NCBI GenBank assembly: GCA_902773925.1
Contig: CACYGI010000002.1
Span: 96,990-160,989 of the forward strand
Source: an uncultured Bacteroidia bacterium
GTDB taxonomy: Bacteria > Bacteroidota > Bacteroidia > Bacteroidales > UBA932
Direction: 5' to 3'
Length of the DNA stretch: 64,000 bases
Shown here: positions 45,896-54,873 of the stretch, piece by piece
Numbering within the stretch: position 1 is the first letter of the stretch
Layout: the number at the start of each line of letters is the position of its first letter
Position numbers and translations under genes: made by a program
Notes under the pieces: model-generated
Told to the model about the DNA's origin: nothing
Database searches by the model: none
What the model saw: the letters and a program-made list of their open reading frames with translations, nothing else

Positions 45896-47575
45896 CTAAA
45901 AAGAAACCGTCAGGCCGCCGCCAAAGTTGATGCCCGGCTCCAGGTAACCGGGGATATACTGAATGGCGCGATTGAAAATATTCCCGGCCTTGGCATAAAT
46001 GGTAAAATGCTTGTTGATCAGGAAACTGATATTGGCATCCAGATCACAGACGGCGGGAATCTCCAGCGAGGACACCTCGACGCCGCTGCGATAAGTGAAG
46101 TCCAGGGCAGCCGTGAGACGGTCGCGGAACGAATAACGCACGTATGCACCGGCGGTCATCTGCGGCAACTCGGTCAGAGGCCGGCCGTCACGCTCGTAAT
46201 ACAGATGATAGCGCCATTCGCCGCCGATACTCACGCTCTGGGTCTTCCACAGCGCCTCGGCGCCAAACGACAACTTGTTGTAATTGCGATAATCCGGCCT
46301 CAGACGCCAGGGCTCCTCGGCCGAAGCGGGGTCCAGGACGAAAACCGGATTGTCCCGGCAGAGCACAAACGAAGCCGAAGCATTGAGCGCCACGCGGCGC
46401 CAAAGCATCGTCTCCAGATCAAGCTTGGCATCCACCGGCCGGCTGCCGAAATGCAGCTGCGCATCTGGCGTAAGGAACGGAACCTGCCGCAAAAGCGTCG
46501 AAAAGACATTGATGTCATTGCCGCCGCCTACCCTTGCGTGTACCCAGAAGACCTTCGGGACGACCATCGCGCGCACATCCACATCCGGGAAGAACGAACT
46601 CTGAGGCGACAGGTCATTGCCGTCCACCGACTCCGTGCGGGTGCGGTCCTCCATATCCGTGCCGTAGCGATTGGCTATCTTGATACCGAACTTGCCGTTG
46701 AGCCACTTATTGGAATACTCGTAAATCGGGGAAAACTCAACCAGGCCCACCGTATAGTGACGCAAGCTGTCGAACGAGGCATAGGTCAGATTCATATCGA
46801 TATACACGCGATGAATCTCGAAGGTGGTACCAACATAACCGTGAATCGAGGTAAAATCCTCGTTCATCGTCTCCCGTGCCGTATCGTGCGAATCATAACG
46901 GGCCCCCGTACGGCGGTACTCCGCGGTAAAATCGTAATAGATACTGTTCTCCTCCTGATCGGCCGAACGGATATTGGCGTGCAGGTTAAAACGGTCATTG
47001 CCATAATTGTGCGCGAAGGCATCGGCCGTCGCGTTGCGGAAATTGTAACGGCTCAAGCCGTAAAGGGCGTCGAACTGGAACTCACCGCTATCCCACGCAT
47101 ACTTGAAATCCCCGCGAAAACCGGTACTGCTGCGCTTCTGGCGCATATCCCACTCGCCGAAAGCCGAGGGGGTCGAACCATAATACGAATCATGCAGGGC
47201 CGAAAGGCCGAAATGCAGGCCGCCGCGCAGGACTTTCTGCAACCGGACCTCGGCCGAAGGCATAACCGGCACCTGCATACCCAGACGGGCATAAAGGAAC
47301 GCGAAATCCTCCGGATCAACAGGCTTGATCTGCAAGGCCTCATAAGGCATAAAATCATACAGGTCGCGGATCGGACGCTGGAAAATCACGTAATCCGTAC
47401 TGCGCTCGAAGCGGTCCAGGGTATCCGAAACCGTCGCAGGCAGCGCCGGCTTGACAATATTTCCCAGGCGGGCCTCATACTGACGCGTCACCTCGACCGT
47501 AGGATCGATGGTCTGGGCACGCATCTGAACTCCGAGCAAAAGGCCCAAAACAACCAGTGCAATCGTATTTCTCAT
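45896..47575 (-). CDS. Outer-membrane beta-barrel protein, TonB-receptor-like, no plug
   Basis: A 559-residue exported protein: signal peptide to about residue 20 (GVQMRAQ), a short non-barrel N-terminus, then alternating strands typical of a barrel, ending GPGI-like EPGINFGGGLTVSF with a terminal Phe, the outer-membrane insertion signal. The AKAGNIFNRAIQYIPGY segment resembles the last strands of TonB-dependent receptors, but at this length no plug domain or TonB box is present. The ligand is unknown. It lies 12 bases downstream of the 1,002-residue TPR protein, and the two probably work together. An SD-like AGGAGGT precedes the ATG at 47575. Confidence 0.78.
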   Translation of the reverse strand: MRNTIALVVLGLLLGVQMRAQTIDPTVEVTRQYEARLGNIVKPALPATVSDTLDRFERSTDYVIFQRPIRDLYDFMPYEALQIKPVDPEDFAFLYARLGMQVPVMPSAEVRLQKVLRGGLHFGLSALHDSYYGSTPSAFGEWDMRQKRSSTGFRGDFKYAWDSGEFQFDALYGLSRYNFRNATADAFAHNYGNDRFNLHANIRSADQEENSIYYDFTAEYRRTGARYDSHDTARETMNEDFTSIHGYVGTTFEIHRVYIDMNLTYASFDSLRHYTVGLVEFSPIYEYSNKWLNGKFGIKIANRYGTDMEDRTRTESVDGNDLSPQSSFFPDVDVRAMVVPKVFWVHARVGGGNDINVFSTLLRQVPFLTPDAQLHFGSRPVDAKLDLETMLWRRVALNASASFVLCRDNPVFVLDPASAEEPWRLRPDYRNYNKLSFGAEALWKTQSVSIGGEWRYHLYYERDGRPLTELPQMTAGAYVRYSFRDRLTAALDFTYRSGVEVSSLEIPAVCDLDANISFLINKHFTIYAKAGNIFNRAIQYIPGYLEPGINFGGGLTVSF

Positions 47576-47587
47576 CTCGACAACCTC

Positions 47588-50500
47588 CTATTTTGAAGAA
47601 TCCAGTCGGCTCAGCCGCAACTTGACCTGACCTGCAATCTCATCCTTGACCTCAGGCTTGTACCCCTCGAGAATACTCTCGAAAGTAGCCTTGGCCTGAT
47701 CCTTATTGCCCTGGGCGACAAACGAATCACCCAGCACTATATACGACTTGGCAAGCCAGTACTGGCGGATCACGGTACTCTCCGAAAGGGAGTACACGCT
47801 GGTAGCCACATCCTGATAGCGGCCGCAATTGTACGAATCACTTATCAGCAGATAAGCGCACTCGGCACCGTACTCATCCGAGACATCGGCTGACAATTCC
47901 TTCAGAATCGGCAGGGCGGCCTCGCGTTCGCCGTTCATCAGCAGGCACTTGGCCTCGACATAGCGCATCGGGCGCAGGTCCGTCGCCGAAAGGAACGGGA
48001 GCGAAGCGCAGCGGCGCGAAGCGGCGATCGCCTCGTCATATCGTTTATCAGCATAAAATGCATTGGTCAGGCCCATACACGCCCGCAGGGCATACTCCTG
48101 CGTAGGCGAACCCGTCTCCATAGCGTAGGCATCCGCCGCAATCTTATATCGTCCCAGCTTCATCGCCAGATCGGCATATTCCAAAGCCGCAAGGGCCGCG
48201 ATCCCGGACGAAGCCGAGACATCCTCATAGACAGCCTTGTAATTGTCAAGCGCATTCTCCCGGCGCCCCACGGCCTCCATCGACTCGGCCATATGCAGCC
48301 GGGCCTCGCTGCGGCGTGAGCTGGAAGGATAAGCTGCGATAAACCTCTGGAAAGCGCCCACGGCCGAAGAATACTGACCATTGTGATACAGGCGGATCGC
48401 GCCCTTGTAGAGCATCTCCTCCTTCTGCGCATCGCTGCGCGCGGCCGTCATCCCCGACTCCTCGAGATAAGCAAGGAAGATCTCAGGCTGATTGCGCTGA
48501 CGGTAAATGCTCTCAAGCCCCGAAAGCGCATCGCCTGCCTCGTGCGAGCCGGGCTGCTCTTCGACAATCCGCTTGTAATATGCGATGGCCTGTTCGGTCT
48601 TGCCCTCGTTGGCACAAATCATAGCCAGCTGAAGCAGCGAACGCAGGTAAAACATACCGTCCTGTCGCTGCGCCAGGCTCAGGAAAATCTCTTCTGCCTC
48701 TGCATTGCGGCCAGCCTGCATATATGCGCGGCCCAGGTCGAAATAAGCCCTGTAGTAAAGCTCCGTATCGCTCTGCGTGCTCACGACCTCCTGCAGAATC
48801 GAGATCTGCTTCGCCTCATCACCTGCAAGAGCGTATGCCACGGCGGCCTGATAGCCCGGATACAGGTCCTGCGGACGAATCCTCCACGCCATCTCATACT
48901 CCGCGGCGGCAGCGGTATAATTATTCTCAAGGAAATATGTGTCAGCCGTGCGCACGCGGGCGTCAAAGCCGAAATACAGATCATCATCCGTTGTCAGATA
49001 CTGATCGAAATACCTGCGCGCCTCCCCGGTCTGCCCGAGATTGAAGCAGCAGTACGCCATATTGTAAAGCGTGGAAGGATACTCGTCCGTGCGGTTGAAA
49101 CCTTCGCGCGAAAGCAGCGACTTGAATGCGTAAAATGCATCGGAATAATTCTCGGCGCGGTAATCACACTCCGCCCTCCAGTACATCAGCACGCCGGTAA
49201 GCGCCTCATTGTCCGAAGGCAGGTCCAGCGCAAGATCCAGCACGTCAGAAGCCGAACGGTACGAGCCTCCGGCAATCAGGACGAGCGCGCGATACAGGGC
49301 CGCCTTGCGCAGATTGGCATAATCCTCGTCCAAAGGCTTCGAAATGCGCTGCAGGGCCTCTATGGCCTGCCCGTAATCCTTGTCGAGGATAAAAGCGGCG
49401 GCAATGTAGCGGTTGATCTCATCATCCCGGCCGCTATGCGGATAATCCTTCATATACTGGCGGAACGGCGCGATATCCCCGTTCACGTCGAACGAAAGCT
49501 TGGCATAATTGAAAAACGCATCCTCCGTAATGACCGGATCGAACCCGGCTTCGGCAGCCGAACGGAACGAGCCGATAGCAGCAATCTTGTTGCCCGAAAG
49601 CAGCTGGGCGTCGCCTATGTAGTAGAACGCGTTCTGGGCAAGGGTGTCCTTAAGGCGCGTCACGTAGCCGAACTCGGCAACGGCATCGTCCCAGGCCTGG
49701 AGATTGTAGGCAATGATGCCCGACAGGTAGTGGTCCTTGCGCGTAACCTCGGTACCGCTGCCCATATACATCTCCATATACCTGCGGGCGCTCTCCGCAT
49801 CGCCGGCGCCGTAATAAGACTCCGAAATCATCCGGAGCATATTGCTCTGCAGGTCCGCCTCCAGCGTATCGAGCAGGCCGGGGCCGTTGGCGGTGACATA
49901 GGGATAATCCTTGAGCATAAACCTGCACTCCACCTGATAGTACTGCGACATCAGGCGGAAACGTGAGTCGGCGGCCGACTGCACGAACTGCGTGTAGGCA
50001 AGCTCGAAGTGCTTCTGGAGGTAATTGACGTATCCCAGATAATACAGTGACGGATACTTGTAAACGTTGTGACGGCCGGAGGAAAGCTTGCCGAAACCGG
50101 CGGCGGCCTCATCATAGCGCGTCGCCTTCATCTGGCAGAAAGACTTCTTGAAAGTAAACTCGCCGCGCCAGGCGCGATACAGCTCCTTGGCCGAAAGGCA
50201 GTCATATATGGCAAGGGCCTCGTCATACGCCCCCTGGTCGAAATATCTGCCGGCCAGCGTAAAGCGCACCATCGGCAGCTCCGGAGCCGTGGGATACTGC
50301 TCCGCAAAATCCTTGAGATGTCCTTTGACGTTGGGACGGTCCAGCGAGATGGCGCAAAGGATGCGGTAAGCCTCAATCTCGCTACGCCGCAGGGCATATC
50401 CGGCATCAGCACTGGCGGCAAGCGCCTCGAAAGCCTGCTCGGCCGCATAAAATGCGCCGCCCTGATACAGCTTGCGCGCGGTATCCATTCGCTCGGCATA

Positions 50501-50596
50501 GGTCTGCCCGACCTGTGCCGACAGCGCCACGCAGGCCGCCAGAAGCAGTACGAAAGCGGCGAAACAACGGCGGGTGATATATTTTGCTGTCTTCAT
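47588..50596 (-). CDS. Large exported TPR-repeat protein
   Basis: A 1,002-residue protein starting at the ATG at 50596 (MKTAKYITRRCFAAFVLLLA), with a signal peptide or Cys-containing export signal to about residue 28. The rest is almost entirely TPR-like helical hairpins (for example FNLGQTGEARRYFDQYLTTD, YALAGDEAKQISILQEVVST, NEGKTEQAIAYYKRIVEEQP), some Sel1/YbgF-like. It is probably a periplasmic or outer-membrane-tethered scaffold. It is paired with the barrel gene. The enzymatic role, if any, is unknown; no catalytic domain is visible. Confidence 0.85.
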   Translation of the reverse strand: MKTAKYITRRCFAAFVLLLAACVALSAQVGQTYAERMDTARKLYQGGAFYAAEQAFEALAASADAGYALRRSEIEAYRILCAISLDRPNVKGHLKDFAEQYPTAPELPMVRFTLAGRYFDQGAYDEALAIYDCLSAKELYRAWRGEFTFKKSFCQMKATRYDEAAAGFGKLSSGRHNVYKYPSLYYLGYVNYLQKHFELAYTQFVQSAADSRFRLMSQYYQVECRFMLKDYPYVTANGPGLLDTLEADLQSNMLRMISESYYGAGDAESARRYMEMYMGSGTEVTRKDHYLSGIIAYNLQAWDDAVAEFGYVTRLKDTLAQNAFYYIGDAQLLSGNKIAAIGSFRSAAEAGFDPVITEDAFFNYAKLSFDVNGDIAPFRQYMKDYPHSGRDDEINRYIAAAFILDKDYGQAIEALQRISKPLDEDYANLRKAALYRALVLIAGGSYRSASDVLDLALDLPSDNEALTGVLMYWRAECDYRAENYSDAFYAFKSLLSREGFNRTDEYPSTLYNMAYCCFNLGQTGEARRYFDQYLTTDDDLYFGFDARVRTADTYFLENNYTAAAAEYEMAWRIRPQDLYPGYQAAVAYALAGDEAKQISILQEVVSTQSDTELYYRAYFDLGRAYMQAGRNAEAEEIFLSLAQRQDGMFYLRSLLQLAMICANEGKTEQAIAYYKRIVEEQPGSHEAGDALSGLESIYRQRNQPEIFLAYLEESGMTAARSDAQKEEMLYKGAIRLYHNGQYSSAVGAFQRFIAAYPSSSRRSEARLHMAESMEAVGRRENALDNYKAVYEDVSASSGIAALAALEYADLAMKLGRYKIAADAYAMETGSPTQEYALRACMGLTNAFYADKRYDEAIAASRRCASLPFLSATDLRPMRYVEAKCLLMNGEREAALPILKELSADVSDEYGAECAYLLISDSYNCGRYQDVATSVYSLSESTVIRQYWLAKSYIVLGDSFVAQGNKDQAKATFESILEGYKPEVKDEIAGQVKLRLSRLDSSK

Positions 50597-50621
50597 CGTT
50601 CGATTAGTCCAATCTATTATA

Positions 50622-50650
50622 CAAATATAGCCATTTTTTATGTAAGTTTG
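50622..50650. promoter_or_regulatory. Divergent -7 elements, TPR operon and ftsE
   Basis: TATATTTG on the minus strand (50622-50629) serves the TPR-barrel pair. TAAGTTTG on the plus strand (50643-50650) serves ftsE-nth and following genes. The elements are 13 bases apart. Confidence 0.55.
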
Positions 50651-50670
50651 TATGTTCATAACCAAACAAA

Positions 50671-51378
50671 ATGCGCAGCGACCCGAACGCCCCCATCCTC
50701 GAGTTTGAAGACGCCGATATCACCAACGGCGAAGTCGTCATCATCGGAGGCCTCAACCTCAGGATGCGCGAGGGAGAGTTCGTCTATCTGACGGGCAAGG
50801 TCGGCAGCGGCAAGACCTCCATCATCCGCACCATTACCGGCGAAAATCCGGTCATCGCCCGCAAGGCCCGCGTGCTCGGTTACGATCTGCTCAGGCTCAA
50901 ACGCAGGCAAATACCGTACCTTCGCCGCGAGATCGGCGTAGTTTTCCAGGATTTCCAGCTCCTGCAGGACCGCTGCATCGAGGACAACCTTCAGTTCGTG
51001 CTCAAGGCTACGGACTGGAATGACCGCGGCGAGCGCAATGCGCGCATCCGCCAGGTGCTCGAGGCTGTCGATCTGGAGCACAAGGCGCACAAGATGCCCC
51101 ACCAGCTTTCGGGCGGCGAGCAGCAGCGCATCGTCATAGCCCGCGCCCTGCTCAACGAGCCGCGCCTGATATTGGCCGACGAGCCTACCGGCAACCTGGA
51201 CGGCGAGACCGCGCGCGAGATAATGGACCTGCTGCGGCGCATCAACCGCAGCCGGGGCACCGCAGTGCTGATGGTCACGCACAACACCAGCCTCCCGGAG
51301 GTATATCCGGGCAGGGTTTTCCACTGCAACAAAAACGAATGCACGGAGATTCCGTCTTCCTATTCAACGATAAGATGA
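50671..51378 (+). CDS. ftsE: Cell-division ATP-binding protein FtsE
   Basis: The ABC ATPase that, with FtsX, controls cell-wall hydrolases at the septum. The 235-residue protein has Walker A GKVGSGKTSIIRTI, the Q-loop VVFQDFQLLQDR, the ABC signature LSGGEQQRIVIARALL and Walker B LILADEPTGNLD, followed by the His switch in MVTHN. The FtsE-type spacing and length support this over other ABC proteins. ftsX is not next to it, as is common in Bacteroidetes. It overlaps nth by 4 bases. Confidence 0.88.
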   Translation: MRSDPNAPILEFEDADITNGEVVIIGGLNLRMREGEFVYLTGKVGSGKTSIIRTITGENPVIARKARVLGYDLLRLKRRQIPYLRREIGVVFQDFQLLQDRCIEDNLQFVLKATDWNDRGERNARIRQVLEAVDLEHKAHKMPHQLSGGEQQRIVIARALLNEPRLILADEPTGNLDGETAREIMDLLRRINRSRGTAVLMVTHNTSLPEVYPGRVFHCNKNECTEIPSSYSTIR

Positions 51379-52031
51379 AGGCACGGCTGAAGAAGAAATA
51401 CGCAGATATTACGACCTGGTTTGAAGAGAACGTCCCGGTAGCCGAAAGCGAATTGAACTTCGACAGCCCGTTCCAGCTCATAGTGGCCGTCATCCTCTCG
51501 GCGCAGTGCACCGACAAGCGCGTCAATATGGTCACTCCGGCGCTGCTGCAGCGTTTCCCGACGCCCGAAGCGATGGCCCAGGCCACGCCCGAAGAGATTT
51601 ACCCGTATATCAAGTCCGTTTCCTACCCCAACAACAAGGCCGCGCACCTGCACGGTATGGCCAAAAGGCTCGTCGAGGTGTACGGCGGTCGCGTCCCCGA
51701 TACCGTCGAGGAGCTCCAGACGCTGCCCGGCGTCGGCCGCAAGACGGCAAACGTAGTCGCCTCGATCGTGTATGACCGGCCGGTCATAGCCGTCGATACT
51801 CACGTATTCCGCGTGGCGCGGCGCACCGGACTCTCGGACGGCGATACGCCGCTGGCGGTCGAGAAGCAGCTGACCGAAGGATTTGCAGCACCGCTGCGGC
51901 CCAGGGCGCATCACTGGCTCATCCTCCACGGCCGGTACGTATGCCTCGCCCGCACCCCGCGCTGCCAGGACTGCGGGATAGCCCCCTGGTGCGACTTCCA
52001 CATCAAAGAGACAAAGAAATTAACCAAATAA
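51375..52031 (+). CDS. nth: Endonuclease III
   Basis: DNA glycosylase/AP lyase that removes oxidised pyrimidines. The 218-residue protein starts at the ATG at 51375, inside the ftsE stop (ATGA). It shows LIVAVILSAQCTDKRVN, the helix-hairpin-helix LPGVGRKTANVV with the catalytic Lys, VDTHVFRVARR with the catalytic Asp, and the [4Fe-4S] loop CLARTPRCQDCGIAPWC (C-x6-C-x2-C-x5-C). Confidence 0.97.
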   Translation: MKARLKKKYADITTWFEENVPVAESELNFDSPFQLIVAVILSAQCTDKRVNMVTPALLQRFPTPEAMAQATPEEIYPYIKSVSYPNNKAAHLHGMAKRLVEVYGGRVPDTVEELQTLPGVGRKTANVVASIVYDRPVIAVDTHVFRVARRTGLSDGDTPLAVEKQLTEGFAAPLRPRAHHWLILHGRYVCLARTPRCQDCGIAPWCDFHIKETKKLTK

Positions 52032-52043
52032 AACCTCACAATT

Positions 52044-52595
52044 ATGTCAGTAACTATTTTGATCATCGCTCTCCTCGTCCTTATCATCCTCTGGGCTATC
52101 AGCGTTCAGCGCAGGATGGTCCGTCTCGAAGAGCTCTGCCGCAACGCGATGAGCCAGATCGGAGTCCAGCAGAACAGCCGCTGGGACGCACTCAAGGCTC
52201 TCGCCGAGCTCACCAAGAGCTATTCGGAGCACGAGTACAAGGCCCTTACCGATATCATCGCTCAGCGCAAGAACATCGGTCCGGCCAGCACTCCCGAGCA
52301 GGTGAAGGAGCAGGAGAAGATGATGAGCAATGCGATGGCAGTCGTCAACGCAGTCTCCGAGCAGTATCCCGACCTGAAGGCCAACACGATGTACATCAAG
52401 ACGATGGACAGCGTCAACGAGTACGAGAACCAGGTCCGTATGAGCCGTATGGTGTACAATGACGCCGTAACGCGTTACAACCAGCCGCTCCGGCAGCTGC
52501 CCAACTCGCTCATAGTGCCGATGTTCGGCTTCAAGGAGAAGGAGTACCTCGAGACTCCCGCCGAGAAGACCGATATGCCTTCGATGAGACTCTAA
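52044..52595 (+). CDS. LemA family protein
   Basis: A 183-residue protein with one N-terminal membrane helix (about 3-21) and a long coiled helical domain with LemA-like blocks: RRMVRLEELCRNAMSQIGVQ, WDALKALAELTKSYSEHE and the tail YNDAVTRYNQPLRQLPNSLI ending in a GFKEKEYLE motif. LemA proteins are common but of unclear function. It lies 12 bases after nth and 10 before the M15 gene. Confidence 0.92.
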   Translation: MSVTILIIALLVLIILWAISVQRRMVRLEELCRNAMSQIGVQQNSRWDALKALAELTKSYSEHEYKALTDIIAQRKNIGPASTPEQVKEQEKMMSNAMAVVNAVSEQYPDLKANTMYIKTMDSVNEYENQVRMSRMVYNDAVTRYNQPLRQLPNSLIVPMFGFKEKEYLETPAEKTDMPSMRL

Positions 52596-52605
52596 GAGGG
52601 CGCGT

Positions 52606-53322
52606 ATGAGGCTCTCCGGTGCACTTCTGATCTGTGCGCTAATGCTCGCAGACACCTCCTGCCGCAACGGCTCCAATGCAGCCGGGCGGCAGGGAGTTGT
52701 CACGGACGCGGCGGCAGGCGCTGGGACGGATATCCCGCAGGCCGGGCAAAGCTTCACCTGCGAGCCTGTTCCGGACGACGTCTGGGAGCGGATGCAGGGA
52801 CTCTCGTGGAAGGATAACGATGATATCGCCCGCGAGGACCTGCGTTATCTGCGCCTTCTTCACCGGGATGCGGAAGGCATCGCCCACGAGGGCGAAATGA
52901 TCTGCAACAAGGTTATCGCCGAGGACCTTATCGAGATATTCCGCGCGCTCTACGAGGCGGCCTACCCCATCGAGCGGATGGTCCTGCCGGACGAATACGG
53001 CGCCGATGACGAGCGGCAGATGCGTGCCAACAACACTTCCTGCTTCCTTTACCGCCGGATTTCGGGCAGCGCAAAGCTGTCCCGCCACGCCCTGGGCCTG
53101 GCAGTCGATATCAACCCGCTCTACAATCCGTACGTCAAGCGGCGCAAGGACGGCTCGCTCTTCATACAGCCCGAAACCGCTGCCGCATACTGCGACCGCA
53201 ACGCCGATTTCCCCTACAAGATCGTCGAAGGCGACCTTGCCTGCCGCCTGATGGCCGCCCACGGTTTCGAGTGGGGCGGCAGCTGGACGAGCCTTAAAGA
53301 TTATCAGCATTTCGAGAGATAA
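52606..53322 (+). CDS. M15-type D-Ala-D-Ala carboxypeptidase-like lipoprotein
   Basis: A 238-residue protein with a lipobox (LMLADTSC, Cys19), so probably lipid-anchored in the envelope. The C-terminal half is a Peptidase_M15_4-like (VanY-related) domain: SRHALGLAVDINPLYNPY supplies a zinc His and Asp, and the final DYQHFE supplies the last His. It would trim peptidoglycan stem peptides. The stop overlaps the cls start by one base (TAATG), so the two are co-translated. Confidence 0.88.
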   Translation: MRLSGALLICALMLADTSCRNGSNAAGRQGVVTDAAAGAGTDIPQAGQSFTCEPVPDDVWERMQGLSWKDNDDIAREDLRYLRLLHRDAEGIAHEGEMICNKVIAEDLIEIFRALYEAAYPIERMVLPDEYGADDERQMRANNTSCFLYRRISGSAKLSRHALGLAVDINPLYNPYVKRRKDGSLFIQPETAAAYCDRNADFPYKIVEGDLACRLMAAHGFEWGGSWTSLKDYQHFER

Positions 53323-54788
53323 TGTGGTTTAAGCTTCTGATAACATCGCTGTTCGTCATCTCCAGCATCGGAGCCCTCATCGTCGTGATTACGGACGATG
53401 GCGACTCCGGACACAAGGTGGCGTGGGTACTGGCGCTGGTAATGCTGCCGGTCGTGGGCCTGCTGCTCTACCTGCTGCTCGGAGTCAACTGGCGGATCCA
53501 TCCGTTTTTCAAGAAGCACCACAAGCGATTTACGGACCTCTTCGAGGCCCAAAGCGATGCGGCGACGCGCAGCATTCTCTTCGACGACGGGCAGTTCGCT
53601 TCTATCCGCGAGGAATTCCGGCCTCTGGCGCGACTGCTTTCCGACAGCCGGCTTTCGCCGCAGGACGGCAACGATTTCGAGATCATCACCAAAGGTCCCC
53701 GCAAGTACGAGCTGCTAATGCAGGATTTGCGCGAAGCGAAAGAATCCATCCATATCGAATATTTCCGCTTCGGCGCGGACAAGGGCGGCCGCGAGGTTCG
53801 CGAACTCATAATGAAGAAGGCCGCCGAGGGCGTGAAGGTCCGCTATATCCACGAGAATTTCGCAAACATCCCGATTCCGGCCAGCTACTACGACCAGATG
53901 GTCCGCAGCGGCGTGGAGATGGTGCGATTCACAAGTCCGAGGCAGAATATCCTGACCCTTATCACCCGGCTCAATTACCGCAACCACCGCAAGATAGTGG
54001 TCATCGACGGGCGTATCGGTTACACGGGCGGGATGAATATCAATGACAATTATTTCAAGGAGTGGCGTGACACGCATATGCGTATTACCGGCAAGGCCGT
54101 GGCCAGCCTGCAGCATATCTTTATGGATTCGTGGATTACTGCGGGCGGCAATCTGGACAAGCCGCTGAACGAGTTTTACCGCCCGGAGGCAGAGGAGTCC
54201 TGGCCGGGAGAAGGCTCCGGGGGACATCTTGTCCAGAAGGGAAAGATCCTGCAGGTCGTCCCCGACGAGCCCGAGGCACGGATTCCGCTGATCCAGATGA
54301 GCTACGAGTGGGCCCTGCACAATACCCGGCGCTATATCTATATGCAGACGCCGTACCTTGCGCCCCCGACATCCATTCTCAACGCCCTGAAAACCGCCGC
54401 GGCCTGCGGCGCCGACGTCCGCTTAATGCTGCCGCAGAACGTGGATTCGAAGATAATGCGGGCCTGCAACTGCGCCTATTACAAGGAGTGCCTGCGGGCC
54501 GGAGTCCGTCTGTTCGAGCGCCAGGGCGAATTTATCCACAGCAAGACGTTCGTAATGGATGATTATCTCTCCTGCATCGGAACGGCGAATATCGATTTCC
54601 GCAGCTTCGCCATCGATTATGAGGACAACGTATATATATATGATACGGAGACAGCGCGGCAGTGCGTCGATATCTTCGAAAATGACCTGAAGACAAGCCG
54701 CGAAATAACTCTCGAAGAGGTGAGGCGCTGGCCGTGGTACCGCAAGTTCTATCAGAAACTCATCCGCCTTTTCGCACCGCTTCTATAA
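53322..54788 (+). CDS. cls: Cardiolipin synthase (phospholipase D type)
   Basis: Joins two phosphatidylglycerols to cardiolipin at the inner membrane. The 488-residue protein has two N-terminal membrane segments (about 3-22 and 32-52, the PLDc_N region) and two HKD motifs: NHRKIVVIDGRIGYTGGMN and HSKTFVMDDYLSCIGTANID. The length is typical of ClsA-like enzymes. It follows the M15 lipoprotein with a one-base overlap. Confidence 0.95.
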   Translation: MWFKLLITSLFVISSIGALIVVITDDGDSGHKVAWVLALVMLPVVGLLLYLLLGVNWRIHPFFKKHHKRFTDLFEAQSDAATRSILFDDGQFASIREEFRPLARLLSDSRLSPQDGNDFEIITKGPRKYELLMQDLREAKESIHIEYFRFGADKGGREVRELIMKKAAEGVKVRYIHENFANIPIPASYYDQMVRSGVEMVRFTSPRQNILTLITRLNYRNHRKIVVIDGRIGYTGGMNINDNYFKEWRDTHMRITGKAVASLQHIFMDSWITAGGNLDKPLNEFYRPEAEESWPGEGSGGHLVQKGKILQVVPDEPEARIPLIQMSYEWALHNTRRYIYMQTPYLAPPTSILNALKTAAACGADVRLMLPQNVDSKIMRACNCAYYKECLRAGVRLFERQGEFIHSKTFVMDDYLSCIGTANIDFRSFAIDYEDNVYIYDTETARQCVDIFENDLKTSREITLEEVRRWPWYRKFYQKLIRLFAPLL

Positions 54789-54805
54789 CCATAGCATATT
54801 TTGAT

Positions 54806-54813
54806 TACTTTTG
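54806..54813 (+). promoter_or_regulatory. -7 element for the fused oxidoreductase
   Basis: TACTTTTG, about 60 bases upstream of the ATG at 54874. No clear -33 box was seen. Confidence 0.45.
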
Positions 54814-54873
54814 TCGATTGCGCGCAAAACCGGCGCAGGACTACACTATACTGAAACATAACCATTTTAACAC

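Noticed and set aside
46007..47596. 529-residue plus-strand frame over the barrel gene
   Set aside because: Mirror of the minus-strand barrel gene. The minus-strand product has a signal peptide and barrel ending; this one has neither.
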